A DNA stretch of 64,000 nucleotides from Altererythrobacter xiamenensis (lineage in GTDB: Bacteria > Pseudomonadota > Alphaproteobacteria > Sphingomonadales > Sphingomonadaceae), in assembly GCF_900177715.1 (NCBI RefSeq), contig NZ_FXWG01000002.1, forward strand, positions 558,001-622,000, read 5' to 3'. A model generated the notes under the pieces. The model searched no databases. It saw nothing but the letters and a program-made list of their open reading frames with translations, and had not been told where the DNA came from. Below are positions 36,813 through 45,872 of the stretch, one piece after another. The position numbers and the translations under genes were made by a program. Each line of letters starts with the position of its first letter. Positions within the stretch are counted from its first letter, which is position 1.

Positions 36813-36881
36813 AAAACCCCCATCCAGCGCGCAGTATAACCGTGGGACGGATGAGGGGAAGGCGGTCTTGAAAGAACGCCC

Positions 36882-37610
36882 TCAGCGACGCGCAAGCTTG
36901 CGGTCGATTGCCTGCCAGAGCTTGGAGAATTGCTGCGCCGGAACCGAACTCTTGGCAAAGGCACCGACCGGCTGACGCCGCACGGCGCATTGTTCGACCA
37001 GGCTGGAATAGGGCAGCACCGGCCACTTGGGCTGACCCTCGGTCGCCTCGCGATGCAGCTTGCGCCGCATGTCCACCATGGAGAAAACCGGGAGAAGCGA
37101 GGGGCCCTTCGCCCCGATACGCCTGATCTCGTCCGCGACGAAATCGAACGCGCGGTGGGACAGCGGCGAAGGCGGTAGCGGCACGATCACGATCTCGGCA
37201 GCCCGCAGGACCTGCGCGCTCACCTCATTGATACCGGGCGGGCAGTCGAGCACGATGCGATCATACTGCTTGCCGAGCTTGGTGGCGAGTTTGCCCAATC
37301 TGCGGCGGCGGCCCATCTGCGTGAGTTGCACGTCCAATTGGCGCAGGCTCTTGTCGGCGGGAAGCAGGTCGAGCCCGGGATAGCCGGTCTCCCACAATTG
37401 CTCCTCCGGGTCGTCGCCGCGCGCGAAAATTCCTTCGGCCCGCTTCGACTTGGGTTCGATATCGAAGAGAAAGCCTGCGCCGCCTGCCGCGTCGAGATCC
37501 CACAGCAGCGTATCGTGTCCGGCATCTGTCGCCGAACACCAGGCGAGGTTGGCTGCGATGGTGGTTTTGCCGACGCCGCCCTTGGCGCTGTACACTGCGA
37601 TGACGGACAT
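36882..37610 (-). CDS. ParA/MinD-family ATPase
   Basis: A 242-residue protein opening with VIAVYSAKGGVGKTTIAANLAW, the deviant Walker A motif of ParA/MinD ATPases. The second motif is in DRIVLDCPPGINEVSAQVLR and the switch region in LLWDLDAAGGAGFLF. It could act in partitioning or positioning of DNA or a protein complex. No ParB gene follows. The start at 37610 is preferred over a GTG at 37643, which falls inside the rpoZ terminator. Confidence 0.82.
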   Translation of the reverse strand: MSVIAVYSAKGGVGKTTIAANLAWCSATDAGHDTLLWDLDAAGGAGFLFDIEPKSKRAEGIFARGDDPEEQLWETGYPGLDLLPADKSLRQLDVQLTQMGRRRRLGKLATKLGKQYDRIVLDCPPGINEVSAQVLRAAEIVIVPLPPSPLSHRAFDFVADEIRRIGAKGPSLLPVFSMVDMRRKLHREATEGQPKWPVLPYSSLVEQCAVRRQPVGAFAKSSVPAQQFSKLWQAIDRKLARR

Positions 37611-37646
37611 TTCGCGGTCTATGCCTTTCGCTTGAGCAGACACAAA

Positions 37647-37674
37647 AAAGGCCGCCCGGTGACAGGCGGCCTTT
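37647..37674 (-). terminator. Rho-independent terminator of rpoZ
   Basis: A 10-base stem (AAAGGCCGCC / GGCGGCCTTT) with an 8-base loop, followed on the minus strand by a run of six T's. It sits 22 bases after rpoZ and before the ParA-like gene. Confidence 0.85.
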
Positions 37675-37696
37675 CGAAACTAGCTATCCGTTGCCA

Positions 37697-38044
37697 TCAG
37701 CCCGGATCGTAATCTGCACCGATCGAAGTCGAGCGGGTCGGGGCCGAAGCCGTGATCCGCAGCGCTTCTGCCGACTGGCTGAGCGAACCGATATCATCGG
37801 CGTCTTCCTCGTCGTCGGGCAGGATCTTCTGAAGGTTGGTAACCACCGCTTCGTGCAGCTCCTTCGGCTTGATCGTCTGTTCGGCGATCTCGCGCAGGGC
37901 GACGACGGGGTTCTTGTCACGATCGCGATCGATGGTGAGTTCGGCACCGCCGGAAATCTCGCGCGCACGCTGTGCAGCAAGCAGGACGAGATCGAAACGG
38001 TTAGGAACCTTGTCGACGCAATCTTCGACGGTAACGCGCGCCAT
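37697..38044 (-). CDS. rpoZ: RNA polymerase omega subunit
   Basis: A 115-residue protein starting [30 protein letters not shown], the RpoZ signature, followed by [12 protein letters not shown]. Omega helps assemble RNA polymerase by holding the beta-prime subunit. The C-terminal tail is extended and acidic compared with E. coli, as usual in alphaproteobacteria. The gene ends in a strong terminator. Confidence 0.96.
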   Translation of the reverse strand: MARVTVEDCVDKVPNRFDLVLLAAQRAREISGGAELTIDRDRDKNPVVALREIAEQTIKPKELHEAVVTNLQKILPDDEEDADDIGSLSQSAEALRITASAPTRSTSIGADYDPG

Positions 38045-38161
38045 GGGCACTCCAATTAAAGCAATAAATCCGGGATTTCGGAGAGGGCCTGCACCTAGGG
38101 ATTGTGGCAGGACGAGTCAAGAAATTGCTTGTCTTGGCCGCTTGCGGCAAGGAGGCTGGCG

Positions 38162-39352
38162 ATGGACGGTCAAACTTCTGCCAATCCCGTAACCGAGCCG
38201 CGCCCGTTCCGCGATCCTGCGCCAATCGAGCTCGAGGCGGCCGGGCATCGTCTCACAGTGCTCGCTGCCGGGCGCGACCGGCTCGACGCACTGCTCGACA
38301 TGATCGCTTCGGCGTCGCGCAGCATCGACATGGCGTTCTACATATTCGACCGCGATGCGTCGGGCCGCAAGGTGCGCGATGCCCTGATCGAAGCGGTCGG
38401 GCGCGGGGTGACAGTGCGGCTGATCGTCGACGGCTTCGGCGCGAATGACGACCCGAGCTTCTTCCGCAAGCTGCGCGATGCCGGGGCCCGCGTCTGGCTG
38501 TTCAGCCCCAAATGGTCGCGCCGCTATCTCATCCGCAACCACCAGAAGATCGTCATAATCGATGCGGCACGGGCTATCGTGGGCGGCTTCAACGTCGCCG
38601 ATGATTACTTCGCGCCGCCCGAGGAGAACGGGTGGAACGACCTCGGCCTCGTCATCGAAGGAGAGGCGGTCGGCCGGCTATGCGAATGGTACGAAAGGCT
38701 CGAGAGCTGGACCGCCAATCCCAAGGCTCAGTGGCTCGCGATCCGCAGAGCGGTGAGGGAGTGGACGCCGCTGGAGCGCCCGGTCCAGGTCCTGATCGGC
38801 GGGCCGACCGCTCGGCTATCGAGCTGGGCATTGGCGGTGCGGCGCGATCTCGACAAGGCGCGCGAGCTCGACATGGTTATGGCCTATTTCTCGCCCTCCA
38901 ATGGCCTGCTTCGCAAGATTACAGGCGTCGCGAAACGCGGGCGGGCGCGGCTCGTCATGGCGGGCAAGTCGGACAATGGGGCGACGATCGGGGCAACCCG
39001 CTCGCTCTATTCCTATCTCCTGCGGGGCGGCGTGGAGATTGCCGAGTTCAACGCGTGCAAACTGCACATGAAGCTGATCGTGATCGACGACGTGACCTAT
39101 ATCGGCAGCGCCAATTTCGACATGCGCAGCCTTTATCTCAATCTCGAGATCATGTTGCGGATCGAGGACAAGGCGCTCGCCGACAAAATGCGCGAGCATG
39201 TCGCGCTTCACGCCGCTTCGGGTGAAGCGATTACGCCCGAAGGTCACAAGCGCAAGGCGGGCCTGCTCAACCGCATTCGCTGGAATCTCGCATGGTTTCT
39301 CGTCGCGGTGGTCGATTACACCGTATCGCGCAGGCTCAACCTCGGCCTTTAA
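38162..39352 (+). CDS. Phospholipase D-like/cardiolipin synthase family protein
   Basis: A 396-residue protein with two HKD active-site motifs: HQKIVIIDAARAIVGGFN (about residue 125) and HMKLIVIDDVTYIGSANFD (about residue 300), both intact. Two such motifs form one catalytic site that transfers phosphatidyl groups; the bacterial cardiolipin synthase family is the best match. A hydrophobic C-terminal segment (RWNLAWFLVAVVDYTV) could attach it to the membrane, whereas classical Cls has two N-terminal helices, missing here. RBS AGGAGG lies upstream of the ATG. Confidence 0.85.
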   Translation: MDGQTSANPVTEPRPFRDPAPIELEAAGHRLTVLAAGRDRLDALLDMIASASRSIDMAFYIFDRDASGRKVRDALIEAVGRGVTVRLIVDGFGANDDPSFFRKLRDAGARVWLFSPKWSRRYLIRNHQKIVIIDAARAIVGGFNVADDYFAPPEENGWNDLGLVIEGEAVGRLCEWYERLESWTANPKAQWLAIRRAVREWTPLERPVQVLIGGPTARLSSWALAVRRDLDKARELDMVMAYFSPSNGLLRKITGVAKRGRARLVMAGKSDNGATIGATRSLYSYLLRGGVEIAEFNACKLHMKLIVIDDVTYIGSANFDMRSLYLNLEIMLRIEDKALADKMREHVALHAASGEAITPEGHKRKAGLLNRIRWNLAWFLVAVVDYTVSRRLNLGL

Positions 39353-39362
39353 GGCCTCGCGC

Positions 39363-40886
39363 CTATTCGTAGCCCCAGTCCGAATAATCCTTGGTGTTGG
39401 GACTGGTGAACTTGGTGATTTCGCTCTGGAAGTGGAGCGGGACATTGCCGGTCGAGCCGTGACGCTGCTTGGCCACGATCAGTGTTGCCCTGCCGACAAG
39501 CTCCTCGTGCTTCTCTTCCCACTGGCGATATTTTTCCTTTGCATCTTCGGACGAAGACGCATCGGGGAAATCCGGTTTGATCGCGAGATGATAATAGTCG
39601 CCGCGATAGATGAACCAGACCATGTCGGCGTCCTGCTCGATCGAGCCCGATTCGCGCAGGTCGGACAGCATCGGGCGCTTGTCGTCGCGCTGCTCGACCG
39701 CACGGCTGAGCTGTGACAGCGCGATCACGGGAACGGCAAGTTCCTTGGCGAGCGTCTTCAAACCACGGCTGATCTCCGAGATTTCGTTGACGCGGTTGTC
39801 GTTGGCGCGGCCCGAACCCTGCAGCAGCTGGAGATAGTCGACCACGATCAGCCCGATATCGTGGCGGCGCTTCAATCGCCGGGCGCGGGTGCGAAGGCCA
39901 GCGATGGTGAGTGCTGGCGTGTCGTCGATATAGAGCGGCAGTTCGGCCAGGCGCTGCGAGGCGAAGGACAGCTGCTGGAATTCGTCTCGCGAGAGCTTAC
40001 CCGAACGCAGGCTTTCCGAGCTGATCTCGGCCTGTTCGGCAAGGATACGCGTTGCCAGCTGGTCGGCGCTCATTTCGAGGCTGAAGAAGGCGACCGGCGC
40101 GCCGTAATTGAACTCGCCGCCATCGGCCTGCCATTTCAAATGCTCTTCCGCGCAATTGAACGCGATGTTGGTCGCGAGCGAGGTCTTGCCCATGCCGGGG
40201 CGTCCGGCAAGGATGATGAGGTCGGAATTGTGCAGGCCGGATGTTTTCTGGTCGATCGAGGAAAGTCCGGTGGTCTTGCCCGACAGTCCGCCGCCCGAAT
40301 TCATAGCGGCTTCGGCCATCTTGATCGCGGTCAGCGCTGCGTCCTTGAAGCTTGATGCCTCGCTGCCTGTCGTCGCACCTTCCGCGACCTTGAACAGGTC
40401 AGCCTCGGCCTGCGCGATCTTGTCCATCGGCGCGACCTCTTCGGACGTGTCGAGCGCGCCTTCGACGAGGCCGCGGCCCACGCTCACCAGTTCGCGCAGC
40501 AGCGCGAGATCGTATATCTGCGCGGCCAGCTCTCCGGCTGCGAGGAGGCCGGCGCCATCCGAAGTAAGTTGCGCGAGATAGCTCGTCCCGCCCAGCGACT
40601 TTAGCGCTTCGTCACCCTCGAAATAGGGCTTCAATGTCACCGGGCTGGCGGTCGCGTTGCGATCGACCAGCTTGATGATGCGTTCGAAAATGCGTTGGTG
40701 CAGCGGTTCGAAGAAATGGTCGGGCCGGATCGGCGTGCGCAATTCTTCGAGCACGCGATTGTCGATCAGGGCCGCACCGAGAAAAGCGGCTTCCGCCTCG
40801 ATATTGGAAGGCAGTGTACGAGTCGGAGATTCGCTCGCAGGCGCGTCGCCCCCGACGGAGCGCATGAGGAGATCGGTTTCGGCCAT
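39363..40886 (-). CDS. dnaB: Replicative DNA helicase DnaB
   Basis: A 507-residue hexameric helicase. The N-terminal DnaB domain (PSNIEAEAAFLGAALIDNRVLEEL) is followed by the RecA-like core with Walker A LAGRPGMGKTS, Walker B LIVVDYLQLLQG, and IALSQLSRAVEQRDDKRPMLSDLRESGSIEQDAD. It unwinds DNA at the fork and loads primase. No intein or frameshift is seen. The start at 40886 excludes 12 extra residues of an upstream frame. Confidence 0.96.
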   Translation of the reverse strand: MAETDLLMRSVGGDAPASESPTRTLPSNIEAEAAFLGAALIDNRVLEELRTPIRPDHFFEPLHQRIFERIIKLVDRNATASPVTLKPYFEGDEALKSLGGTSYLAQLTSDGAGLLAAGELAAQIYDLALLRELVSVGRGLVEGALDTSEEVAPMDKIAQAEADLFKVAEGATTGSEASSFKDAALTAIKMAEAAMNSGGGLSGKTTGLSSIDQKTSGLHNSDLIILAGRPGMGKTSLATNIAFNCAEEHLKWQADGGEFNYGAPVAFFSLEMSADQLATRILAEQAEISSESLRSGKLSRDEFQQLSFASQRLAELPLYIDDTPALTIAGLRTRARRLKRRHDIGLIVVDYLQLLQGSGRANDNRVNEISEISRGLKTLAKELAVPVIALSQLSRAVEQRDDKRPMLSDLRESGSIEQDADMVWFIYRGDYYHLAIKPDFPDASSSEDAKEKYRQWEEKHEELVGRATLIVAKQRHGSTGNVPLHFQSEITKFTSPNTKDYSDWGYE

Positions 40887-41024
40887 GCGGGTCTTATTCG
40901 CTGCCCACCCGATGGTGCGCAAGGGCTAATGCTGACATTATCGCCGCACCGGCTTGTGGATAGCGGGGATGGTGTGCGGAAACGCTTGAAAACTGCTGGG
41001 TGCATCTGCGAAGGGCGGTAAATC

Positions 41025-41510
41025 ATGGCCGCCGATTATCGCATTGCACATATCTCTCTCGACGAGGAGACGATCATCTGGCGCAATGCCGATGTCGAGC
41101 AGGAAAGGCGCGTCGCCATCTTCGACCTGATCGAGGAAAATTTCTTCAAGCCGGTTCGCAGTGCGGAGCGCGGGGCGGACGGACCCTACAAGCTGCAACT
41201 CTCTGTCCGCGACGGCAGGCTGCACATGGCGATTTCGAACGAGCAGGACGAACTGCTCGAGGAATTGCTGATCGGGCTGGCGCGTTTTCGCCGCCCAATC
41301 CGCGAATACTTCGCGATCTGCGACAGCTATTATCAGGCGATCCGCAAGGCGACCCCGGCGGAGATCGAGACGATCGACATGGCCCGGCGCGGGATTCACG
41401 ACAATGCGGCGGAACTGCTGGTCGAACGGCTCGAAGGCAAGGTCGAAACCGATTTCGCCACAGCGCGCCGACTGTTCACGCTGATCTGCGTCCTCCACAT
41501 CAAGGGCTGA
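41025..41510 (+). CDS. UPF0262 family protein
   Basis: A 161-residue soluble protein matching UPF0262, a family confined to alphaproteobacteria: YRIAHISLDEETIIWRNADVEQERRVAIFDLIEENFFKP at the start, IREYFAICDSYYQAIRKATPAEIETIDMARRGIHD in the middle. Function unknown. It is divergent from dnaB and lies 10 bases before the lysozyme-like gene. Confidence 0.9.
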   Translation: MAADYRIAHISLDEETIIWRNADVEQERRVAIFDLIEENFFKPVRSAERGADGPYKLQLSVRDGRLHMAISNEQDELLEELLIGLARFRRPIREYFAICDSYYQAIRKATPAEIETIDMARRGIHDNAAELLVERLEGKVETDFATARRLFTLICVLHIKG

Positions 41511-41520
41511 GGGAAACACC

Positions 41521-42228
41521 GTGGCGCGACGCAGGAAGCAGGGCCGCAAGCCTTGGTGGCTTTATCTCGTAGCGAGCGTGGTGCTCGCAGCGGTCGCGGC
41601 GACCATCTGGCACTGGTGGGACATGCAGAGCTGGCGTCCGAACGAATCGGTCTATCCCGACCAGGGCGTGGAGGTGGGTGAGGCCAATGGCCGGGTCGCG
41701 TTCGAAACCGTGCGGGCCCTGGGCGGGAAATTTGTTTATCTGGAAGCGAGCAACGGCGCTGAAGCCAAGGATTCGCAATTCGCCCGCAATCTCGCAGCCG
41801 CCCGCCGTACTGGGCTGCAGGCCGGTGCTGTCCACCACTTCGATCCCTGCGTGTCCGCTGACCGCCAATCGGCCAATTTCGTCACCGTGGTCCCGCGCGA
41901 GGGAGACCTCTTGCCGCCGGCCATCGCGCTCGTAAGGACCGCCGATGATTGTAATCCGAAAGTCAGCGATGCTTCGGTCGAGAGCGAGCTGATGACTTTC
42001 ATCAATCAGGTCGAGATGCATGCGGGCAAGCGGGCGATCCTGAAACTGTCCGAAGGCTTCGAAGCGCGCTATGGCATTGCCGGGACGATCGAGCGCGACC
42101 TATGGCTGGTGCGCGATCGCTTCAGTCCGGACTATGCCGGTCGGCCCTGGCTCTTGTGGAGCGCCAATCGCGCGCTGCGGAGCGATATCTCGGCAGAGCC
42201 GGTCGAATGGATCGTGGTGCAACCCTGA
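41521..42228 (+). CDS. Glycoside hydrolase family 25-like (lysozyme-type) membrane protein
   Basis: A 235-residue protein starting with GTG, with a basic N-terminus and one membrane helix (WWLYLVASVVLAAVAATIW). The GH25-like barrel follows: YPDQGVEVGEANGRVAFETV, KFVYLEASNGAEAKDSQFARNLAAARRTGLQAGAVHHFDPC and WLLWSANRAL. The usual KATEG active-site text reads EASNG, a variation to note. It would act on peptidoglycan from the inner-membrane side if active. It is 10 bases after the UPF0262 gene and 13 before cdd, so one transcript is likely. Confidence 0.75.
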   Translation: MARRRKQGRKPWWLYLVASVVLAAVAATIWHWWDMQSWRPNESVYPDQGVEVGEANGRVAFETVRALGGKFVYLEASNGAEAKDSQFARNLAAARRTGLQAGAVHHFDPCVSADRQSANFVTVVPREGDLLPPAIALVRTADDCNPKVSDASVESELMTFINQVEMHAGKRAILKLSEGFEARYGIAGTIERDLWLVRDRFSPDYAGRPWLLWSANRALRSDISAEPVEWIVVQP

Positions 42229-42241
42229 GCGGGAGCGAACA

Positions 42242-42658
42242 ATGAGCGAAGACAACAACCGCGACAGCCTGATTGCAGCGGCCAAGGATGCGCTGGAAGA
42301 TTCCTATTCGCCCTATTCGAAGTTCCGCGTGGGTGCAGCGCTGCGCTTCGCTGACGGGACGGTGGTCACCGGCACCAATATCGAGAACGCGAGCTACGGC
42401 CTGACACTTTGTGCCGAAACGGTAGCGGTGGCCAAGGCAATGGACGACGGGCATCGCGGTGGCCTGGAAGAGGTCGCGGTGATCGGTGATACGGCGGGTG
42501 CGATCAGCCCCTGCGGAAGATGCCGCCAGGTGCTGAACGAACTGGCCGAACTTGGCGGCACGGACCCGGTCGTCTGGTGCGCGGGCGAGGAAGAGGTGGT
42601 GAAGACCGTGCTTTCCGACCTGCTTCCCCGTGCCTTTGGCCCCGCGAGCCTGGACTAG
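42242..42658 (+). CDS. cdd: Cytidine deaminase
   Basis: A 138-residue homotetrameric-type cytidine deaminase. The zinc site has [18 protein letters not shown] (Cys-Ala-Glu: zinc ligand and catalytic Glu) and [13 protein letters not shown] (Pro-Cys-x-x-Cys). It deaminates cytidine and deoxycytidine in pyrimidine salvage. Preceded by GGGAG before the ATG at 42242. It overlaps the end of the convergent carboxypeptidase gene by 4 bases. Confidence 0.94.
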   Translation: MSEDNNRDSLIAAAKDALEDSYSPYSKFRVGAALRFADGTVVTGTNIENASYGLTLCAETVAVAKAMDDGHRGGLEEVAVIGDTAGAISPCGRCRQVLNELAELGGTDPVVWCAGEEEVVKTVLSDLLPRAFGPASLD

Positions 42659-43794
42659 GCGTCCTGCGCCTCCAGCCATTCCAGCAAGGCCGCAAGGCAA
42701 TCGCGCGCCAGCATCTTGCAGCGTTCGGGTGACCAGCCCTGCTCGGGCTCGGGCGCATCCGCCAGATCCTTGTAAGGCATCTCCAGCGTCATCGCCGTGC
42801 AACCGAAGCGCTGGGCGATCTGCGTCGTTGCCATGGTGAGATTGGCCTTGCCCGGTGCAGATTTGGGATATCCGAGCTTGGTCTGGAAATCGGGCGTGCG
42901 CCGGTCGAGAATGCTCTGGTAGCGATTGTAGCCTGCGAGATGCTCTTCGGTGAGGCCCGGAAGACCTTCATAGCCTGCGAGGAAGACCGCGGGGATGGCT
43001 TCGTCGCCATGCACGTCCATCGCGAAATCGACGCCGGTTTCATCCATCCGGTTGCGGATCGCGAGCACTTCGGGCGATTTCTCGGCGGTCGGGCTTTCCC
43101 ATTCGCGGTTGAGGTTCGAACCGACCGCATTGGTGCGCAGGTGGCCGCGGCGCGAGCCGTCGGGATTGCAGTTCGGTACGAAGTAGAGGCGGCACCGGCG
43201 GCGCAGCGCGCGTCCGACCGGATCGGCAGGATCGGTCAAGCATTCGAGCGCCCCCTCCATCCACCATTCGGCCTGTGTTTCGCCTGGGTGCTGACGCGCG
43301 GTGAACCAGATCTGCTTGTCGCCTTCGCCCATTTCGAGGCAGTCGAGCGACTGCCCGTCGAGCGTTTCGCCCAGGCGGCGATAGGTCACGCCTTCGCTGG
43401 CTGCGGCTTCCGAGATCAAATCGTGATGGCGCTCCATCGAATAGGGCGCGAAATAGGCGAACCAGGCGATGTTGCTGGCGGGAGTGTACCGAATTGTCAG
43501 CGTGCCGTTTTCTTCGTCCTTGTCGAACGTGCTGGCAGCGCGGGTCCAGTATTCGCGATCTTCCGAAACGCACGCGTCATAGCCCGGCCAGCCGCCCGGA
43601 TAGGCCGACTGGTTGAGGCCGGTGATCTTGAGCTCCAGTTCTTCGCCTTGCTCGCAAGCGACGCGGAAATGAAACCACTGTGCGAACTCGCTATTGTGAT
43701 CCTTGCGGATCGCGAGTTTGGCGTTCGACCCGGTGCAGGACAAAACTTCGATGTTGCCGCTGTCGAATGCGGCATCGATCACGATATCACTCAC
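42655..43794 (-). CDS. M14 cytosolic-type zinc carboxypeptidase
   Basis: A 379-residue protein of the AGBL/CCP-like M14 group. It has an N-terminal beta-rich domain (residues 1-120; [23 protein letters not shown]) and a catalytic domain with the zinc motif [17 protein letters not shown] (His..Glu), [29 protein letters not shown] and [10 protein letters not shown] (third ligand His). No signal peptide, so it acts in the cytoplasm. Bacterial members have poorly known substrates; the eukaryotic ones trim polyglutamate. Its stop is one base before the start of the lipoprotein gene at its upstream side. Confidence 0.88.
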   Translation of the reverse strand: MSDIVIDAAFDSGNIEVLSCTGSNAKLAIRKDHNSEFAQWFHFRVACEQGEELELKITGLNQSAYPGGWPGYDACVSEDREYWTRAASTFDKDEENGTLTIRYTPASNIAWFAYFAPYSMERHHDLISEAAASEGVTYRRLGETLDGQSLDCLEMGEGDKQIWFTARQHPGETQAEWWMEGALECLTDPADPVGRALRRRCRLYFVPNCNPDGSRRGHLRTNAVGSNLNREWESPTAEKSPEVLAIRNRMDETGVDFAMDVHGDEAIPAVFLAGYEGLPGLTEEHLAGYNRYQSILDRRTPDFQTKLGYPKSAPGKANLTMATTQIAQRFGCTAMTLEMPYKDLADAPEPEQGWSPERCKMLARDCLAALLEWLEAQDA

Positions 43795-44412
43795 TTAAGG
43801 AACCTCGACTTCGATTGTCTCGCCATTGCCGCCCGGGAACTCCCGGAACAGGGCATCGGCGATGATGGATGCATTGGTTGAAACTTGTGCCTCTTCGCTT
43901 CCGCGCGCAGGCTCGAAACGGGCGCGGCCTTCCCAGACCGCCTGATTGGTCTGCACGTCGCGAATCATCACCGAGAGTTCGGTGCCGACGCGCTCGCGGT
44001 TCTGATTGCCGCCGAGGTTGATGCCGATCCCGATACCGACGCCCGAACCATAGGAGCCGGTCGAACCGCCGACGCCCACGCTCACGGGACCACGCCGGTC
44101 GCCATCGATCCCGATGGCATAGCGCTCGACATCGACCTGCGCGATCGAGCGGGCATTGCTGCGCGTGCTTTCGGTATAGCCGAGGCGCGTCAGCTCTGCC
44201 GCAATGGCAGCCTTGTAGGGCGCGAGTTCGAGCCCGGCTTCCTCGCTGCCGGGCGCTTCCTGGACGAAGATCGTGCCGCGGCCGAGCGTGTCGAGAGCGC
44301 TTGCGTCGTGGAAGCGCGTTACCTCGACAGGGCCGGGCGCGGGTGTGGAGACACACCCGGCGAGCGCAACAGCAATGCTTGCGCTGAAAATGAAATTGCG
44401 ACCTTGCGACAT
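43795..44412 (-). CDS. DUF4136-type lipoprotein
   Basis: A 205-residue lipoprotein with lipobox ALAGCV. The mature part begins VEVTRFHD and ends in FPGGNGETIEVEVP, and it has a glycine-rich central stretch (GVGGSTGSYGSGVGIGIGIN) as is common in DUF4136-like outer-membrane lipoproteins. Function unknown. It ends directly before the carboxypeptidase start, so the two are probably co-transcribed. The family call is from the general pattern. Confidence 0.72.
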   Translation of the reverse strand: MSQGRNFIFSASIAVALAGCVSTPAPGPVEVTRFHDASALDTLGRGTIFVQEAPGSEEAGLELAPYKAAIAAELTRLGYTESTRSNARSIAQVDVERYAIGIDGDRRGPVSVGVGGSTGSYGSGVGIGIGINLGGNQNRERVGTELSVMIRDVQTNQAVWEGRARFEPARGSEEAQVSTNASIIADALFREFPGGNGETIEVEVP

Positions 44413-44551
44413 ATTATTCTTCCTTCACTAGAGCCCCTTTAGTTACCAATGCATCAACCGACAATCGGTCCCGCCAAAGAGAGGTATAGCCATTGCAGAT
44501 TGTGCCAGATTTTTCACACAATCCTAAATCGCTTTTGCTAGGGGGCGCAGC

Positions 44552-45577
44552 ATGACGGACACAAAATCTACTCCGGTGCTCGTGACAGGCGGCGCGGGCT
44601 ATATCGGAAGCCATGCGGTTCTGGCTCTCAAGGATGCCGGATGGCAGCCGATAGTGATCGACAATCTGGTCACTGGCTTTCGCTTCGCCGTGCCCGAAGG
44701 CGTGCCCTTCTACGAAGGCGATATTGCCGATGGCGAGCTGCTGGCCCGCATCTTCGCTGAGCAGGGGATGGGCGATGGGCGCGGGGCGATCATGCACTTT
44801 GCCGGTTCGGTCGTCGTGCCCGAGAGTGTCGAGAACCCGCTCAAATATTATCACAACAACACGGCCAAGAGCCGCGCCCTGATCGACAGTGCGGTGAAGG
44901 CGGGCGTGCCGCATTTCATCTTCTCCTCGACCGCGGCGACCTATGGCATTCCTGAAAGCTCGCCCGTCACAGAGGATACGCCGCGCAGCCCGATAAATCC
45001 CTATGGCTGGTCGAAATTGATGACCGAGCAGATGCTGGGCGACGTGTCGGCGGCGCACGACATGAACTTCTGCGCGCTGCGCTATTTCAACGTCGCCGGC
45101 GCAGACCCGCAGGGCCGGACCGGCCAATCGACCGCCGGCGCGACGCATCTCATCAAGGTTGCGGTCGAGGCTGCACTTGGCAAACGCAGCCATGTCAGCG
45201 TGTTCGGCACCGATTACGAAACGCCCGACGGCACCGGCGTACGCGACTATATTCACGTCAGCGATCTTGCCGCTGCCCATGTGCTGGCGCTCGAAGCGCT
45301 GATCGACCAGCCGGAGCGCTCTCTGACGATGAATTGCGGCTATGGACGCGGCTTCTCGGTACTCGAAGTGCTCGATGCGGTCGACCGCGTGACCAATCAG
45401 GCGATCGAGCGCCGGATGGAGCCGCGCCGCGCAGGCGATCCCGATGCGCTGGTTTCCGACCCGTCGCGCATCAGGGCGACCCTGCCGTGGGAGCCTCAGC
45501 ATGACGATCTCGACACGATCGTGGCCCACGCCTTGCAGTGGGAGCGCAAACTGTCCGAAATGCGCGGGGAGAGTTGA
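44552..45577 (+). CDS. galE: UDP-glucose 4-epimerase
   Basis: A 341-residue short-chain dehydrogenase/reductase-type epimerase. NAD-binding motif VTGGAGYIGSHAV at the N-terminus, catalytic FSSTAATYG (Ser) and NPYGWSKLMTEQML (Tyr-x-x-x-Lys), and the GalE-specific RYFNVAGADPQGRTGQS and DYIHVSDLAAAH. It converts UDP-glucose to UDP-galactose for surface polysaccharides. The terminator-like hairpin at 45619 lies after it. Full length. Confidence 0.94.
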   Translation: MTDTKSTPVLVTGGAGYIGSHAVLALKDAGWQPIVIDNLVTGFRFAVPEGVPFYEGDIADGELLARIFAEQGMGDGRGAIMHFAGSVVVPESVENPLKYYHNNTAKSRALIDSAVKAGVPHFIFSSTAATYGIPESSPVTEDTPRSPINPYGWSKLMTEQMLGDVSAAHDMNFCALRYFNVAGADPQGRTGQSTAGATHLIKVAVEAALGKRSHVSVFGTDYETPDGTGVRDYIHVSDLAAAHVLALEALIDQPERSLTMNCGYGRGFSVLEVLDAVDRVTNQAIERRMEPRRAGDPDALVSDPSRIRATLPWEPQHDDLDTIVAHALQWERKLSEMRGES

Positions 45578-45618
45578 CCTTCGCCGATTCGGCAACTATG
45601 CGCGCTGCTTGAAATCGG

Positions 45619-45653
45619 GGCACCGGGACCTACATCCGGTGCCTGTTTTATTT
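45619..45653 (+). terminator. Terminator-like hairpin between galE and rpmJ
   Basis: GGCACCGG / CCGGTGCC, an 8-base stem with a 9-base loop, followed by TGTTTTATTT. It would end galE, but it also sits 13 bases before the rpmJ start, so rpmJ transcripts starting upstream must pass it. Confidence 0.75.
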
Positions 45654-45665
45654 CGGGAAAGATAA

Positions 45666-45791
45666 ATGAAAGTCCGCAACAGCCTCAAGTCGCTGAAGAA
45701 CCGCCATCGCGATTGCCGCGTCATTCGCCGCCGCGGTCGCACCTATGTCATCAACAAGACCAACCGTCGCTTCAAGGCTCGCCAGGGCTGA
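45666..45791 (+). CDS. rpmJ: 50S ribosomal protein L36 (bL36)
   Basis: A 41-residue, strongly basic ribosomal protein ([20 protein letters not shown] and ending RRFKARQG). The sequence has the type-B form, which lacks the full set of zinc-binding cysteines: only one Cys is present. It is complete from ATG to TGA with GGGAAAG as RBS. Just downstream is a strong GC-rich hairpin. Confidence 0.95.
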   Translation: MKVRNSLKSLKNRHRDCRVIRRRGRTYVINKTNRRFKARQG

Positions 45792-45837
45792 TTTAGCAGA
45801 ACGGGTGGCGGCCAAGTCGGTCGCCGCGCAGTCGAAC

Positions 45838-45865
45838 CGGCCCGCCTCCCCCGGAGTGCGGGCCG
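45838..45865 (+). terminator. GC-rich hairpin after rpmJ
   Basis: CGGCCCGC / GCGGGCCG, an 8-base stem with a 12-base loop, followed by a weak T-run (TTGCTGT). A likely stop or pause for rpmJ transcripts just before the HAD gene. Confidence 0.55.
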
Positions 45866-45872
45866 TTGCTGT

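Noticed and set aside
44414..45595. A 393-codon minus-strand frame
   Set aside because: Antisense to galE, which has all catalytic motifs.
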